Source: Hofstenia miamia
Taxonomy: Eukaryota; Xenacoelomorpha; Acoela
DNA: 64,000 nucleotides
Direction of reading: 5' to 3'
Assembly: GCA_004352715.1 (NCBI GenBank)
Contig: SCFE01000001.1
Span: forward strand, 2,278,567 to 2,342,566
Shown: positions 1 to 11,911 of the stretch, one piece after another
How positions within the stretch are numbered: the first letter of the stretch is position 1
Layout: each line of letters opens with the position of its first letter
Translations under genes and position numbers: made by a program
The notes under the pieces: model-generated
Seen by the model: the letters and a program-made list of their open reading frames with translations, nothing else
Told to the model about the DNA's origin: nothing
The model's database searches: none

Positions 1-47
1 GCGTTACAAAGCACCAATATATGTGAAAACTTTATTACAAATCACCA

Positions 48-50
48 ATA

Positions 51-81
<31 letters not shown>

Positions 82-83
82 AT
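48..83. repeat. (AT)n microsatellite
   Basis: Imperfect TA-dinucleotide run bordering the left end of the Tc1-like element that follows. Two near-copies of a 28-29 base unit (acaaa-g/t-caccaatatat) precede it at about 6-55. Confidence 0.9.
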
Positions 84-1390
84 GGCCATGTTGGCCATAA
101 TATTACGTTTTTTTTTGTAAAAAGTGTTGTTTTTGTGAAATATGGGAGAACTGTAGCATTTTATGTTATATTTTAGGCCCCAAACAGGGGGTAAAAAACA
201 ATACGAAAGTAAAAAACACTACAAGCATATTAATACTTTGTAGGACTACCTTTGCCAGCAATCATCGCCGCCAAGTGATCTGGCATAGAATTCACCAACG
301 TCAGGCAATATTTAGCTGTGATTTTTCAATACCATACTTTTTGTATGGGATCATTCACTGATGATAGTTAAGCGTGACCCAACAATTCTCAATAGGACTA
401 AGGTCAGGAGTACTGCTGAGCCAGGGGTCAAGTATCTCCAGTTGGTTGTTTTGTAGTAATTCGTGCATACACATTGCATTGTGTGCTGGAGCACCATCGT
501 TTTGGAATTTGCAACAATGATACCTCTTCATGGCAGCCAACAGCTTCTCTTGTAACAATCCAAAATATACTTGTGCAGTAATTGTTGAATTACTCAGCAT
601 AAACCACAATGAACCTCTGCCAGGAGCAAAAATGCTCCCCTATATTATGGTTGATGGAATGTTCTTAACGCAAGAGAGGATATATCTTTGGTTGTGCCTC
701 TCACCAACTGGTTACCAGGCATGTGTGGTGAAACTGTAGAACTGTTTCACCAGTGACTCATCTGTGAAGATGCCTGAATGATATTGTTGGGGTCTAGTCC
801 TTGTATCACCTAGGAAACCCCAGCCTATCCTTAATGTACTTGGGCATAGGTGTGGCATGCAGGCTGGAGGGTAAGCATGCAATGAGAAATCACCATGTAA
901 TCTTTGCCGCACTTTTCTGGCACTGACAGATGATGATGGTGGCAATTGAAATGGAGGATGAACGGTGGGATCAGCACTGACAAGTAGCCACATCATTCGA
1001 TCACTTGTTTCTGATGTTAAACTTTCTCGGGTGGTTCGTTTTCTTGCTGCGTAGCTGCCTGTAGAGTTGATGACATGCCAATCACAGTTGTACTGCATAT
1101 TCGGAAACACCTAACTGCTGTACTATGACCTTGGTACTGACATTTTGCTTTGAAGTCACCATCTGAACAACTTTTCTAGGCGAAATGTCCTATGCGCGTC
1201 CCAAGACAATGAATAAAAGTGAATCATCTGCGCACACCGGCTTGTATAAATAGGTAGATCGTGTACACACTCATGCACGTTTCATTAATACTGCCGCCAA
1301 TGAGCCATGAGTCATCACGCATGCTTATTCAGTAGAGAATAAAAAACAACTTTTTCCAAAAAACGGTGATATTTTCGCCAGCATGTTGCA
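84..1390 (-). mobile_element. Tc1-like DNA transposon, decayed, with recognisable TIRs
   Basis: Both ends carry related inverted sequence. The left end (about 86-143) reads catgttggcc followed by a cgttttttt...aaaaag block. The reverse complement of the right end (about 1333-1388) reads catgctggcg followed by cgttttttgg-aaaaag. TA-rich sequence flanks each side, as expected for TA-targeting Tc1/mariner elements. The interior holds a broken minus-strand transposase. Exact termini are uncertain by several bases because the TIRs have diverged. Confidence 0.75.
230..1200 (-). pseudogene. Tc1-type transposase relic
   Basis: Read on the minus strand, the order of a Tc1 transposase is preserved across frameshifts. 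An N-terminal helix-turn-helix stretch (DISPRKVVQMVTS..., near 1140-1195) is followed by a region with RKTT-like and RQRL blocks (about 880-1080), FTDESLVKQF near 750 (first catalytic Asp context), FQNDGAPAHNA near 490 (second Asp), and STPDLSPIENCW near 390 (third acidic residue, Glu). A C-terminal IAGKGSPTKY followed by a stop lies at about 230-260 and matches the usual Tc1 tail. At least two frame changes, plus an in-frame stop upstream of the HTH, break the gene, so it is non-functional. Confidence 0.8.
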
Positions 1391-1810
1391 TGGTATATAT
1401 AATTTGTATCAAATAATATTGCTTTGTCGTGTTTGGATTGTTTGGCTTTTGAGTTATTAAATGAAATATTTCCTTTATATCGAAGTTTTGGCATTAAAAA
1501 TTGTTATGGTGTTTCACCACAATATTCTTTAAAAGTATTCGTTTTTAAATATTGAAGACAAAAATTTAAGTGTTTCAAATTCAATGAATGTACTGGTTCA
1601 TTTAAGATAAATTTCCTTTTAAAATTTATTAGCGCGTCCATTGCCGACGCAATCTGTATTTTATTAGGCATAAATTTCACCGTGCAGCTGTTACAATGTA
1701 ATGAATGCATAAGTTTACGCCGAAAGCACTTTTAAACTCATTTGTGCTAACCTAATTATCTTATTTTGAAATTAAACTCATTTCAGAATATATTTCGGTC
1801 TATAACTTCT
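1391..1810. other. Intergenic, nothing recognised
   Basis: AT-rich sequence. A short minus-strand open stretch near 1504-1710 has no motif I can support. Confidence 0.5.
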
Positions 1811-1850
1811 ACCATATCCAGAGTTGAAAATGGGACTGAATTCTTATTCA

Positions 1851-1929
1851 GGTCCCGTCCCGGGCCGTAAGATATATCCCGGTCCCGTCCTGGGCCCGTA
1901 AGATATATCCCGGTCCCGTCCGGGGTCCG
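1851..1929. repeat. Subterminal tandem repeat of the hAT element
   Basis: About 2.6 copies of a 30-31 bp unit containing ggtcccgtcc and cgtaagatatatccc, starting at 1851, 1881 and 1912. A related gtcccgtcccg block sits at the other end (2895-2915). hAT transposases often bind subterminal repeats of this kind; that role is inferred here. Confidence 0.85.
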
Positions 1930-2432
1930 TTCAAGCTTTATGCTGAGCCCGTTTTTATATTCTCGTCCCGTCTAGTACAGTTCAAGTGGTTTTTGAAAAA
2001 AAATGTTTGGTTGATTGGGAACGCAGTTTGAGGTTGTCAAAAAATAATGTTTGAATATTAGTAGAGTATTAAATCTTAAGTAAACAGCCAAAATGTCTCT
2101 ACAATTTCTTGATATATTCTTACATTTACTAATTCCTCTAATAAATGTACATGTATCTTACAAAATATAACAAAGTAATACGTTATGCAGATTCATTTTG
2201 TTAAATTCGTGGCAATTATAGAATTAATTAAAATTAAAAAACTTCCATTAAGAATTCAATTCCCCTCGTAATAAAATTAAGGAATCTCTTTAAAATGAAA
2301 TCACTAAATATTTTTATACACAAAAAGAAGAACATTTTCAAAAAAATATGAGTCCGTTTTCTGCGGCAGAATTTAGGAGTTCGACATCTCCAAGTCTGTT
2401 TGCTGACATCTCAGATCGTCTCGAACTCCTGA

Positions 2433-2840
2433 TCAGTCCAGCTTTTCGAAAATCACGCTCACTCTTTGCGCTTGTAGCCTGTGTTCCCAATATATTTTCG
2501 CCACTGATGACAATAATGGAAAGTCAGTCGAGGCAGTTTTCCAAAAATCCGTAGGGTTTATGGATGTCGTGCGAATGGATTTCCGGCGATATAACTCCAG
2601 CTCGTTTTTCGAATTTATTCGTGATGGTGTGTCCTGTTCCTCATTTTGTGACCTTACAAAATCGAAAATCGAAGAATTATGGACTCTTGATGGTTTTGCA
2701 GGAACTGGAGAGGTATCAGAATCCAAATATTGGTCCATGTAACCAAGTGCCCATTTTCCAAGTCGTTCATGAGATTCCTCTTGAAGTCTGGGAAACCAAG
2801 GATTTTTTCAGGAACAAAATTGAACGCATTGAATGACACA
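2433..2840 (-). pseudogene. hAT transposase C-terminal dimerisation region, relic
   Basis: On the minus strand a 101-residue open stretch (2433-2738) contains LELYRR, then DFWKTASTDFPLLSSVAKIY, then RLQAQRV. This matches the order of the hAT C-terminal dimerisation domain (LxxY...W(W/K)...FPxLSxLA...). Immediately upstream, in the same and an adjacent frame, RLQEESHERLGKWALGYMDQY and VSFNAFNFVPEK extend the match to about 2840, with a frameshift or stop near 2800. Only the C-terminal part of the transposase remains, and the RNase H-like catalytic core is missing. The gene is dead; the copy would need a transposase supplied in trans. Confidence 0.8.
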
Positions 2841-2935
2841 TCAAGAAAATCGTATGCGTTTAAATACTCAAAAACAGATAATAATTAATTAGATCCCGTC
2901 AAATGTCCCGTCCCGTTTCCATCTCTGACCATATC

Positions 2936-4320
2936 AAATAAATCCACATGAAAAGGTTTCCTAATTAATGTGGCAAGGTTTTTATATTAGTTTCCAATGC
3001 CGATAGTAGGAGTTTATTAATGTTTGTACCTTATCAATGTAGACCTATAAAATTAGTAATAATAATAAAAAATTTTGATTGAATATTCTACCCGTATACT
3101 TAATTGCATAAATTCTTATTTTATGAATTGAATTTGTGATTGTAATATTGATTTTTCTCATTTGAAGATTTTCTTTATGATGGACTGCTGAACAAGAATT
3201 CGTATGGGGTATTAATATTAATTTAGATTTTTTCAGATATTAGCCCATTTAAACCGTATATGCTAAACACCAAACATGAATCTACTCATTTTGAAATTAT
3301 TTTTCTGCTAGTTAGATTAATTCATATAATTAACCTTTACAGATTCTTACTATTCGATGCAACATTATTTATTTGCATGTTTAAAACTAATATATTTTTT
3401 ATTTACTGCACATGCATTTTAAGCTTTCGCCTTTTTCAAGATGAGGACTGTAAAGCGAAGAGCGAGTCCCGATAGAAAGATAGGTTAATCTTCTTTCTTA
3501 TTTATTCTGTATGTGATAAATCCAAATATCTATGTCTGTGTTTCATTCAAGCTCCTAAATTAACGAAATATTACTTACCGCATTAACGGTCTAATTTTGA
3601 ACTCAAATGTTCGAAATTTAGCACATCTAGCATTTGAGTGAGATTTTTTAAAATTGTTTGCAATGTTTATCAGCAATTCCTAAAAAGTTCATTGAGTAAG
3701 GATAATAATTTTGATAATATTTTTTGTAACGTGCTCAGTCGGATGACTGTTAGTTTTAAAATAGTAAAATAGCGGTTATATGACATAACTATTGATTTTT
3801 GCTTCTCTAAAATGCAAATGGCGATTGTCCTCAATTTCTCATGTGCCAAATATCTGTGATAATATTGATAAATTTCCCCAAAAACTTGTGTAGAGGATGT
3901 GATGACATTAGGTCTCTTGGAAGACAAAATATTGAGCGCATTGCATATGGCCGGGATAAATGAGTTTCTGCCGCTTTTTGTTAGTGGTAAAAAATATTTA
4001 TTTAAATGTCAAATTTTTTATGACGTTTATTTATGCTAATTGAATCAGATTTTGTTAACAATGAATTCCAGCATCTGTTAGTTGAATTGAAGCCCAACTA
4101 ATATAAATCTAATTAAACTCTTCCCTGAAAATGGAATTAATTAATTTTTTTATTGCATTCAATTTATTGCTGGGTAGCATTAGTCAGGTCTGCTATTGTT
4201 GATCCCTTAAAATTCTTTAGTTGGGAATGTCGTCTCAAAAGGCTCTTTGTATGTGCTATGCTTTACAAAACCTCGAATAGTTGAATTTAATCAATTTCAT
4301 AATTTTGTTTCTAACGTTTA
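2936..4320. other. Intergenic or intronic, no gene recognised
   Basis: AT-rich sequence upstream of the PH-domain exon. Short open stretches here (for example 3260-3475 plus and 3670-3927 minus) lack supporting motifs. Confidence 0.5.
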
Positions 4321-4325
4321 TTTTA

Positions 4326-4344
4326 GAATTTGTGTCTGTTTTAG
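4326..4344 (+). promoter_or_regulatory. 3' splice acceptor before the PH-domain exon
   Basis: A T-rich tract ending in ctgttttag lies 20 bases before the ATG at 4365. A second possible acceptor (tttattttag) ends at 4326. Either could be a cis-splice acceptor after a 5'UTR intron or a spliced-leader acceptor; the sequence alone does not decide. Confidence 0.55.
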
Positions 4345-5261
4345 GAAAACAATGTGAAGCTACGATGTTTTGTGACGACGCTATAGGCGAGATTTTTTCT
4401 GGATACTTGAAAAAGTCTCCACCCGAATACAAAATGGGTCAGCGAATGTGTTATAAAACACGATTTTTCTGTTTGCGGAAAGCAGAAGGGCGGGATTTTC
4501 CTGTTTTTGAATATAAAAAGAAGCGATCTTCGAAAAACATAATCAATGAAATACCACTTGGTAAATGGACTGAAATATCAGCTGGGTGCACTTTGAAAGG
4601 GTTCGAAGATCGGCCAACATTTTTGTTGGGCACTGCCGAACGCAACTATTACCTCATGTGTAAAACCGATAAGGAAATGTATAATTGGGTTAATTCATTG
4701 AGAATGGCCTTAAGTATAAAGTCACCATCAGTTGAGAGCACGTATTCCTTTCCCAAGAGTGCGTCAATTGAAGAACAAACTTTATCAAATGCTCATTCAA
4801 TGGATCAGTTATCGATTTCGGATAATTGTTCTTGGCCTAGGCTATTAGGCGACAGGGATTTATACAGCAGTCAAAAGTACCGCAGAAAAGTTTCGAGTGC
4901 AGATGTTTTGCAAAGTGTTAAAACCAATCGTCACAATTCAGTTAATAACGAAGGCTCAGACGTATGCCATGCTTGTCAATTACCGCTCAAATCGCCTGAT
5001 AGATTTTCTTCGTTATTGTATTTGCAGTGTGAAAAGTTCCGCAGTGCGCCGTGCGTATTTAACAACCCACCGCTAACGGTTAGTCGATCACAGGGTTTCG
5101 TTTATCCGGAAGTACATGAACAGACTATTTCTCCCACGTTCTCACCAGTGCATTATTCCAATAAGTTAAGGTCGAACTCCCGACCTGGAGAAGGTGATAG
5201 CATTAAATCATTTTCCACTTCTGATTATACTGATTCAGACGAAGCTGCTAAACCCGGTTGA
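4345..5261 (+). CDS. Gab/DOS-like PH-domain docking adaptor, first coding exon or single-exon ORF
   Basis: Probable scaffold protein acting under the plasma membrane downstream of receptor tyrosine kinases. Starting from the ATG at 4365, the ORF is 298 aa. A PH domain fills about residues 10-125: the opening SGYLKKSPPE is close to the SGWLRKSPPE start of Gab-family PH domains, the core has RFFCLRKAEG, and a tryptophan in MYNWVNSLRMAL sits where the C-terminal PH helix carries its invariant Trp. The remainder is Ser-rich and probably disordered, with candidate phosphotyrosine sites (YSFP, YPEV, YSNK, YTDS) but no clear SH2 or SH3 domain, as in Gab adaptors. I chose 4365 because a polypyrimidine/AG acceptor (ctgttttag) ends at 4344; longer in-frame sequence upstream of it reads like intron. 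The stop at 5259 follows AAKPG. An exon junction near there (ccg|gttgat) cannot be excluded, so the protein may be longer. Confidence 0.75.
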
Positions 5262-7080
5262 TATTTTAATTATCTAGTGGACTTCATGTGGATTTTAGAA
5301 TTGCTACTTTAATTATACTAGATTTACGATATCCAAACACTGTACAAACAGATTTGTGAACAACTAAAACGAATTGCTGTAAAAAATTTGAAATTTTTTT
5401 ATAAAAAACCTACACTTATCAATTTCCACGAAAAAGATTTGCTTATTTAAATTGCTCATTGTTGTTGCAGTTGCATTGCAATCATTTGAAATTGAAAATT
5501 TTAACGAGCTTATCATTTTTTGAAAATATTGCCCTGTAAATATATTATCGATTCTTATTTATTGGGTTATATCTATTTTCCATATGGGTCCTTTATAGAG
5601 TTTAATGCACATTTCCAATCACTGCTTGTTGTAAAGAATGTTTTTGAATTTGTCACATTTTGTATTTTTCTTAATGCTTCTCTCATGTTTTTATTTTCGA
5701 TCATGTAACTGTAATGTTATTAAAGTTTGTGCGTTGCAGGAAGCCATAATTTATTCAATTTTGTAATTTGATATTTTAAAATTTGTGTTGCACTTGCCTA
5801 GCAGTAGAATTGATGTACTTTTGTATGCATGATTTGAATGAGTTTTGTATTACTAATTTTCAATTAAATTCATGGGTGTATGACTTTACAACATAATTTT
5901 TAATATGTATATCCAGTCAACTATAAATATAAACAGCTTTGCATATTAAATAAGCGCATAAACAAATAAACATTTCCGGTAATTTATACACCTTGGTTTT
6001 GAAACTATCTGCTACTTTTAAAATTTTAAATTTAATTTCTGTTCGCTAGATTCTTAAAATTAAATTAAAAAAAATAAATTAATAGAACCAAAGCAATATA
6101 AAAGTGTATTAATGCAAACAACTAAGAGTTATTACTTTTAAAGCAATTTATTATTTTTAACCTTAGTCTATATGCAATTAAGCTTTTTATTTCTTTAATA
6201 TATTTATTTGTTTATAAAATTGGAAAGACCAAGATACCCATTTGTTTAAACGATGTCTCCATTTTTAGCAAAAAAATCGATGGTTTTTTTACACGTTTTC
6301 ATGTATTTATTTAATTCTAGTAAAATTAAATGTTTATTTATACAAGTATGATTTATATTAAATATTAACTCCGTTTTCAAATAAATATCCAATCGTAATG
6401 CAAGCAATTAAAAAACAATTTGAAACAGTAACATATCTAATTATTTCTAAAGCATTTTATGCAACTGATCATAGCAAAAATATTGGGATTTTGATTTGTA
6501 AAATTGACTTTCAAGAATACAGCCAATTAACATATTAAAATTATACCCGTAAATATCAATAATCCTTATTATCAATTTTTATTAATAGTGTAATAATTTT
6601 CAATACAACGAAAGTCTTACAAACAGCAAGAATCCTTTTCTGTCACGCATTTCTCCGGGGTATGCATGTACATGTATAATATATACTAATATTTATTGGC
6701 AAACAAAATTGAAACCAAATTTTGTAACTTTTGTCTCATCAGGGCCCACTGAATATACACGGCCATGGCATTAGCAGCAGGTCCGTTAAAACGAGGCCCA
6801 AACAATTCAATGTGTTAATAATGAAATTCATGAAAAATAACCAAGAACCACATAAAATAACAATAACATCTAAAATACATTTATGATGTTACAAAAGAAA
6901 CATACTGAATTATTTACTAAAAAAACTGTTTTACAAATGATTTTCGCGTAACATTCCTAAATGGTTTTTGTAAATTGTTAAAACAAATGTTAATTGATAT
7001 TCTAAATAAAATATCTTTACAGTGAAGCTCATCTTGAGAGCAAAAGAAAGGATATATTTTACACATTTAGCAAAGTTAAA
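5262..7080. other. Probable 3'UTR then AT-rich intergenic DNA
   Basis: Follows the PH-domain ORF. It contains several AATAAA/ATTAAA-type hexamers (for example attaaa near 5718 and aataaa near 5967) that could serve as polyadenylation signals. No ORF with recognisable motifs. Confidence 0.4.
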
Positions 7081-7089
7081 CTCCTTGTT

Positions 7090-8995
7090 TATTTTCAAAA
7101 AGGTATTAATGTTTGGGAGTAAAATCTGAAAAACAACAAAATCAGAAATAAGTAATGGTTGACTGGGAGTTGTAAGACCACCTCTATCAACAATATTAAA
7201 GTAAGTATAGAACGATGGACTTTCACGGCAAGTAGTACTTTCCGGAATAGCATTGTAATCACAACAATAAGGACTTCTTTCAAATTAGATGTCAGACAAC
7301 CAGAAATGCAAATGTCGATGTCATTCAAAACACTTGCACGGATAATACAGTGTCTCATAAATTCATGATTTAAATAATTTAGACCACTAAGAACCTTAAT
7401 AATTTTCTCAGATTTTACGACGTTTTCATAGGAAATTAAAAATTTTCCACCAGATATCTGTCTATATTGTCCGTAACGACGCCATAATGCATCAGTTTGT
7501 AGCTTAAGTGTCACTATGAACAAGTAACCATTCTGTAGTAATATACAAGATAAGGATGCTATTGAAATAGACGTTATCTCAAGAGCATTTAGAGTTTAAG
7601 TTGTAAATCGAAATTTTGGTGCATAATCCCAAGAATTCCATTTTTTATCTCCATTGCGAAAGCCTTTTTCAAACCATAAAGGATAATTTATTGATCGGCA
7701 ATTTAAAATATTCCACCAAACAAAAATAATTTTAAGTATTTCTGTTGTTGAAGAAACAACTTCATCGTTAGGAAAATAAGATACAAGGACAGCTGAGTTG
7801 GAAATAACAAAGAAATTTACAGCTATAAACTGACTGATAATTTGTTCGTCGGGTGAAGAACAGAATAATTTAAAAAAGGAGCATTTTTTAATAATGTTCA
7901 AGATCATAGATTGAATGCAATTGATTGACATATTCCAACAATCTAAATTGAAGTTAAATGCAGGAAACATAGTAGTTTAGGCTTTTAATTAAGTTATTTC
8001 TGGTGTTTTTCAACAAGTACCAAAGATATATACTTGCTTAGGATCTCCAGGATTAAAATAATAGAATCTCTGACTGCTGGAATGAGCAAAATCTTCAGAA
8101 AATTTTTTAAAAAGCAATACATTTACTGAATGATACCAATTGATATGCTTGCAGTGAAGTAAACCGCAGTTTGAGTGAAAATTTCATTACTTCACTGGAA
8201 TATGGCTCACTTTTTCTTTTACTTTTGGTAGATTTCGGTTATCATAGTATTAATTATAATATGGCAATAGAGAAACAAAATCTTATTAGAAAAATATTCT
8301 CTAGAAAAACTCATAGTTTATACATGGTATTACTTACAATAATATAGAGTGAAAATGTATATAAAATAACCGAAATATACCATACCAGCAGTTCGAGAAG
8401 TTTATAAAGATTATTCAGCAAAAAATGTCGACTACCCATTTCCGCTTCATTTATTACATTTTTTCGTGACTTTGCAGCCAGGCTTTTTTCGTAACCACTC
8501 AGGATAACATATATTCATGCCAAAAGATGACATTTTAACCTTTCCAAAGGAGTATATGGCGACGGAGCCAACAATTTGCGTAACTGATGTTTGTTCAAGT
8601 TTGAAAAATATTTTGTATTCAGCTGTTTCGAAATAGTTCCAACCTGCAGGAGTCAAAATAGAAGAAACCTCTGTGAGTATATCCATTTTGACAAATTCCT
8701 TAAGCTCATCTTTAAAAACGCCACGTACTTTCGGAGGATGTCTTTTATGAATTCGAATTTATTTTAAGGATTTCTCGAAATCAAAAACTGTCGAAATGTC
8801 GACAGCATATAAAAGAACTGGCAGTTAATTGATGGTTAACTCGTTTAATTGCATTGAGCCATCTTTTTCTCAATTCAGGCTGTTTTGCAAAACTGAACTG
8901 ACTAAAATATGTTGAATGGCGATAGCCCGTTGTGCAAAGTGACACGCAGCACTTCTTAACCATAGTATATTTTTTTTCTGAAAACAACGCCATTC
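7090..8995 (-). pseudogene. P-element-type (THAP) transposase relic
   Basis: Minus-strand pieces stay in the order of a P-element-superfamily transposase. A THAP DNA-binding domain at 8781-8964 begins MVKKCCVSLC and has ELRKRWLNAIKR and CCRHF, giving the C2CH zinc ligands. A frame slip in a T run then leads to DFEKSLK and a 79-aa open stretch at 8447-8686. Next come SNSAVLV and WWNILNCRS at 7600-7970, resembling the NxR region of THAP9-like transposases. Finally an open frame running from about 7585 to 7330 reads NALEITSIS, KLQTDALWRRYGQYRQISGG and SEKIIKVL, matching the conserved (E/W)RRFGxYRQxSGG block of this family. Several stops and frameshifts interrupt it. I could not locate termini or target duplications. 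Confidence 0.75.
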
Positions 8996-11320
8996 GAATT
9001 TTAACTTGGGTCGCTATGTGTATTGCTTAAAACTACATGTTATCAATTGATTTTATGATTAGTCTACTTGAACAAATTTGTACTTTGTATCTATTTCTCT
9101 TTTATATCAACCTATGATAAAATAAGGGCTTTGTTTAAAAAATATTCTGAGATGAACAATACAATGTAATCCTATCTTTAAATATCAAACAATATTTATT
9201 TTGTAAATTTAATTGTTCTTTCTTGCATTGAAATTTCTAAATAATTCGTTCCGACTGTATTTCTATCCATCAATGTCATATAATAGTTTTAAGAACTATC
9301 ATTCTCTGTATATCCTATTATATCATATTACATTTTCATGTTTTAATGCTAGAATATAGTTGTTAATAGTTGTTTTAAACTCATATTGATTCTTGCAGTA
9401 TATCTAAATATAAGAGCAAGAAATCCACTTTAGAATCAGACACTAGAGAAGATTTAAGAGGATTTGGCTTATGTACTTTATACTAAACTATTCAAAGAAA
9501 TTATTACTTCAATAAATTCAACTCTTGGTTACAGGAAATTGACAATTTTTTTCGTTGTTTTCAGTCAGTGATGGTAAGAGAGTTTTGAAAATACACGAAT
9601 GAAAACTTGAAGAAACTGCAACAGCTTGTTTAAGTCTGTTCTGATAAGAAGTAACACCAACAACACCAACATTGACTTGTCTACTTCTGAGAAAAATAAG
9701 AATGAAAATAATTCACCCAAAGATGATGAATTTACCTTCAAGTATTGAGCCTCGTGGTGATGACTCGTGTTTAGCCCCTTAGGCACAGTCATAAACCAAA
9801 AATGCTGGTTTCTGGAGTGTTTGCCTGGTGTCCATAAATAGAATTCATGCTGTAGTTAGGAAGTAAGGAAAAGGTGGAATTTGATCTTGGAGCATAGTTG
9901 GTAAAATCCGAAAATTATCGATAAAAAATATATTCTTGCAAAAACAATAAAAATTACATGAAAAAAGTCAACAGTTTCTAAATTTAATCCTAGAGTTACA
10001 GCTACCAATAATTATTAGATAAAAATCTCAAGCTGCTTAGTATACCAGAGTTGGAATCGTTTCGGATACAAAATCCTAGACACATCGGGTATGGTTTCGG
10101 GTAAGCCAACAGGTTCCTGGAAAACGCCAGCTAATTCAATTGCAAAAAACCAAGGATTTAACTGGTATTTTATCATATATACACGGTGATGTTTTCAGAA
10201 TATTGTTTTAAAAAATTCATATCTATCGCAACCGGTTCCACGTTGATTCAGTTTTTGAAAAAAGGGAAGATTAGAACGATACATTATCATTCGTTTGAAA
10301 TTTTAAAGGTCACTTTGCATTTCCGGTAGGATGATAATTTCAAAATCTTACGCAAAACCAAGAATACTAAAAATGCCGAAGCCCTGTGTTTAAAATACGC
10401 TAATAAGAACGAGCTAATGAAAAATTGAATAAGCTATAACAACTTATTGAACATATTTTAACACCATTTAATGTAGTATGTGTAAAATTTTATTTCCACG
10501 TATTTGTACTAAAGATAATTGAAAAATCGAAGCCAGAGATAGAAATGGGTCCTGCCCTGCACCACCCCACAAACTTTGTGTTCTGCTTCATTTCCACGTG
10601 TTTACATCCGCCCCACATTGCTCCAAGCTTTATGTTATACAGCCTTAAATTGTCCCACTAAAAAAATTCTCGCTGCAAAAACTACTTGCGATATCTTATT
10701 GAAGTTTATTTGTTCAATAACAATTTTCATAGCACTATGGTACAGCCCCTACCAAATATTTTAAATTCTTACTACCGAGAAGATACAGAATCATTTTTCC
10801 AAATGCCATCTCTACTATTACTGCCAATAGGAATCTAATAATATATTAAAATTATTATTAATAGCCAAATAACAAATTTTAACTGTATAAAGCTAATATT
10901 TTTTGCAATATATTTATGCAAAGATAATTGCAAACCCTATTGATGAAAAATCAGACCAAAAAGATATTGTGGTATTATTAAATGGAGTCCAATTTGACTA
11001 AGAGAAATACATGAAATTAATCGCAATGGTCTAATAAAAGTTTAGTTTATGCTGAATCCCGTTCTTTTTGCTCTCACGTATATTATTACTAGATGCTGCC
11101 ATTGCAGAACATATTCGTAGTAGTTACGATTGCATTATATCTGTATCAGTCCATATGCTTACTAAGCTGGCTTCAATAATGTATACTACTTTAAAATGCC
11201 TATGTCTAGATGGCACTCTTGGAGGTTCTACTTTTGCGAGATTAGGTGCTACGCTATCACTGTGTTATTGCTGTTCTATATTGCTAACTATGACGATGCT
11301 AGAATATATAAATGTTTACA
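8996..11320. other. Intergenic, no gene recognised
   Basis: AT-rich DNA. GC-richer islands at about 10030-10120 and 10530-10630 look like fragments of transposon ends (see the rejected items), but no boundaries could be proved. Short open stretches carry no motifs. Confidence 0.45.
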
Positions 11321-11321
11321 G

Positions 11322-11349
11322 TATATATATATATATATATATATATATA
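11322..11349. repeat. (AT)n microsatellite bordered by acagt/actgt
   Basis: Pure TA run flanked on the left by acag and on the right by ctgt, so the whole segment is palindromic. CAGT/ACTG are the typical outermost bases of Tc1-type TIRs. Confidence 0.9.
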
Positions 11350-11911
11350 CTGTGTAGAATAAGTCTCTCGTACAATTCCTTAACTATGTCAATAGAGGAA
11401 CTTGTGAGTGCATTCTTGTTGAAGGAGTGAAAACAAAATTGAAATTTGAGGTAGAAAATGCACTTGGGAAATCAGCATTAACTACGTTCAAATGTGAACT
11501 ATTGTAGCCCACATCTTCTACTGATTCAAGCATTCTTTTCGTTTTCTGACAGCTTCATTTTTGAAGATATTTTGGCGCATTTTCTCTTTTCTTTTTCTCA
11601 ATGTTTTTTCTGCTTTCTGCATATTAATAAATACAAAGAAGATTGAACTTCTCGTCATGTATGAACTTTTGAAAATGCCAAGCACAAAAATGTATGTCAT
11701 CTCGGTAACGAACACGCAAAAAATTTTTGTAAGATAATTGTTTAGTTTAATGCCTACATATATTACAGATAAACAAAATAAGCAGGATAACAAAAATGTC
11801 CGCCGATTTCCTAAACAGCTACATAAATTGTCGTGATTCCACGGTAAAATATTACTACAAATTTGAGATTGTATATGCAGGCATCAAAACAATTTATAAT
11901 TAATAAAAAGT

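Larger units (their letters stand above)
1811..2935 (-). mobile_element. hAT-superfamily transposon, non-autonomous/dead, complete with TSDs
   Basis: The element runs from 1819 to 2927 (1109 bp). Its termini are inverted repeats: left cagagttgaaaatgggac (1819-1836), right, reverse-complemented, cagagatggaaacgggac (2910-2927), 15 of 18 matching. They are flanked by a perfect 8-bp direct repeat, accatatc, at 1811-1818 and 2928-2935. An 8-bp target duplication and a CAGAG-type terminus are hallmarks of hAT elements. Inside are GC-rich subterminal repeats and a relic of the transposase C-terminus on the minus strand. The intact ends and target duplication contrast with the broken coding region. 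Confidence 0.92.

Noticed and set aside
10530-10812. Possible hAT-like MITE (left cagagatagaaatgggtc, right end near catctcta)
   Set aside because: The ends are only loosely similar and no 8-bp direct repeat flanks them.
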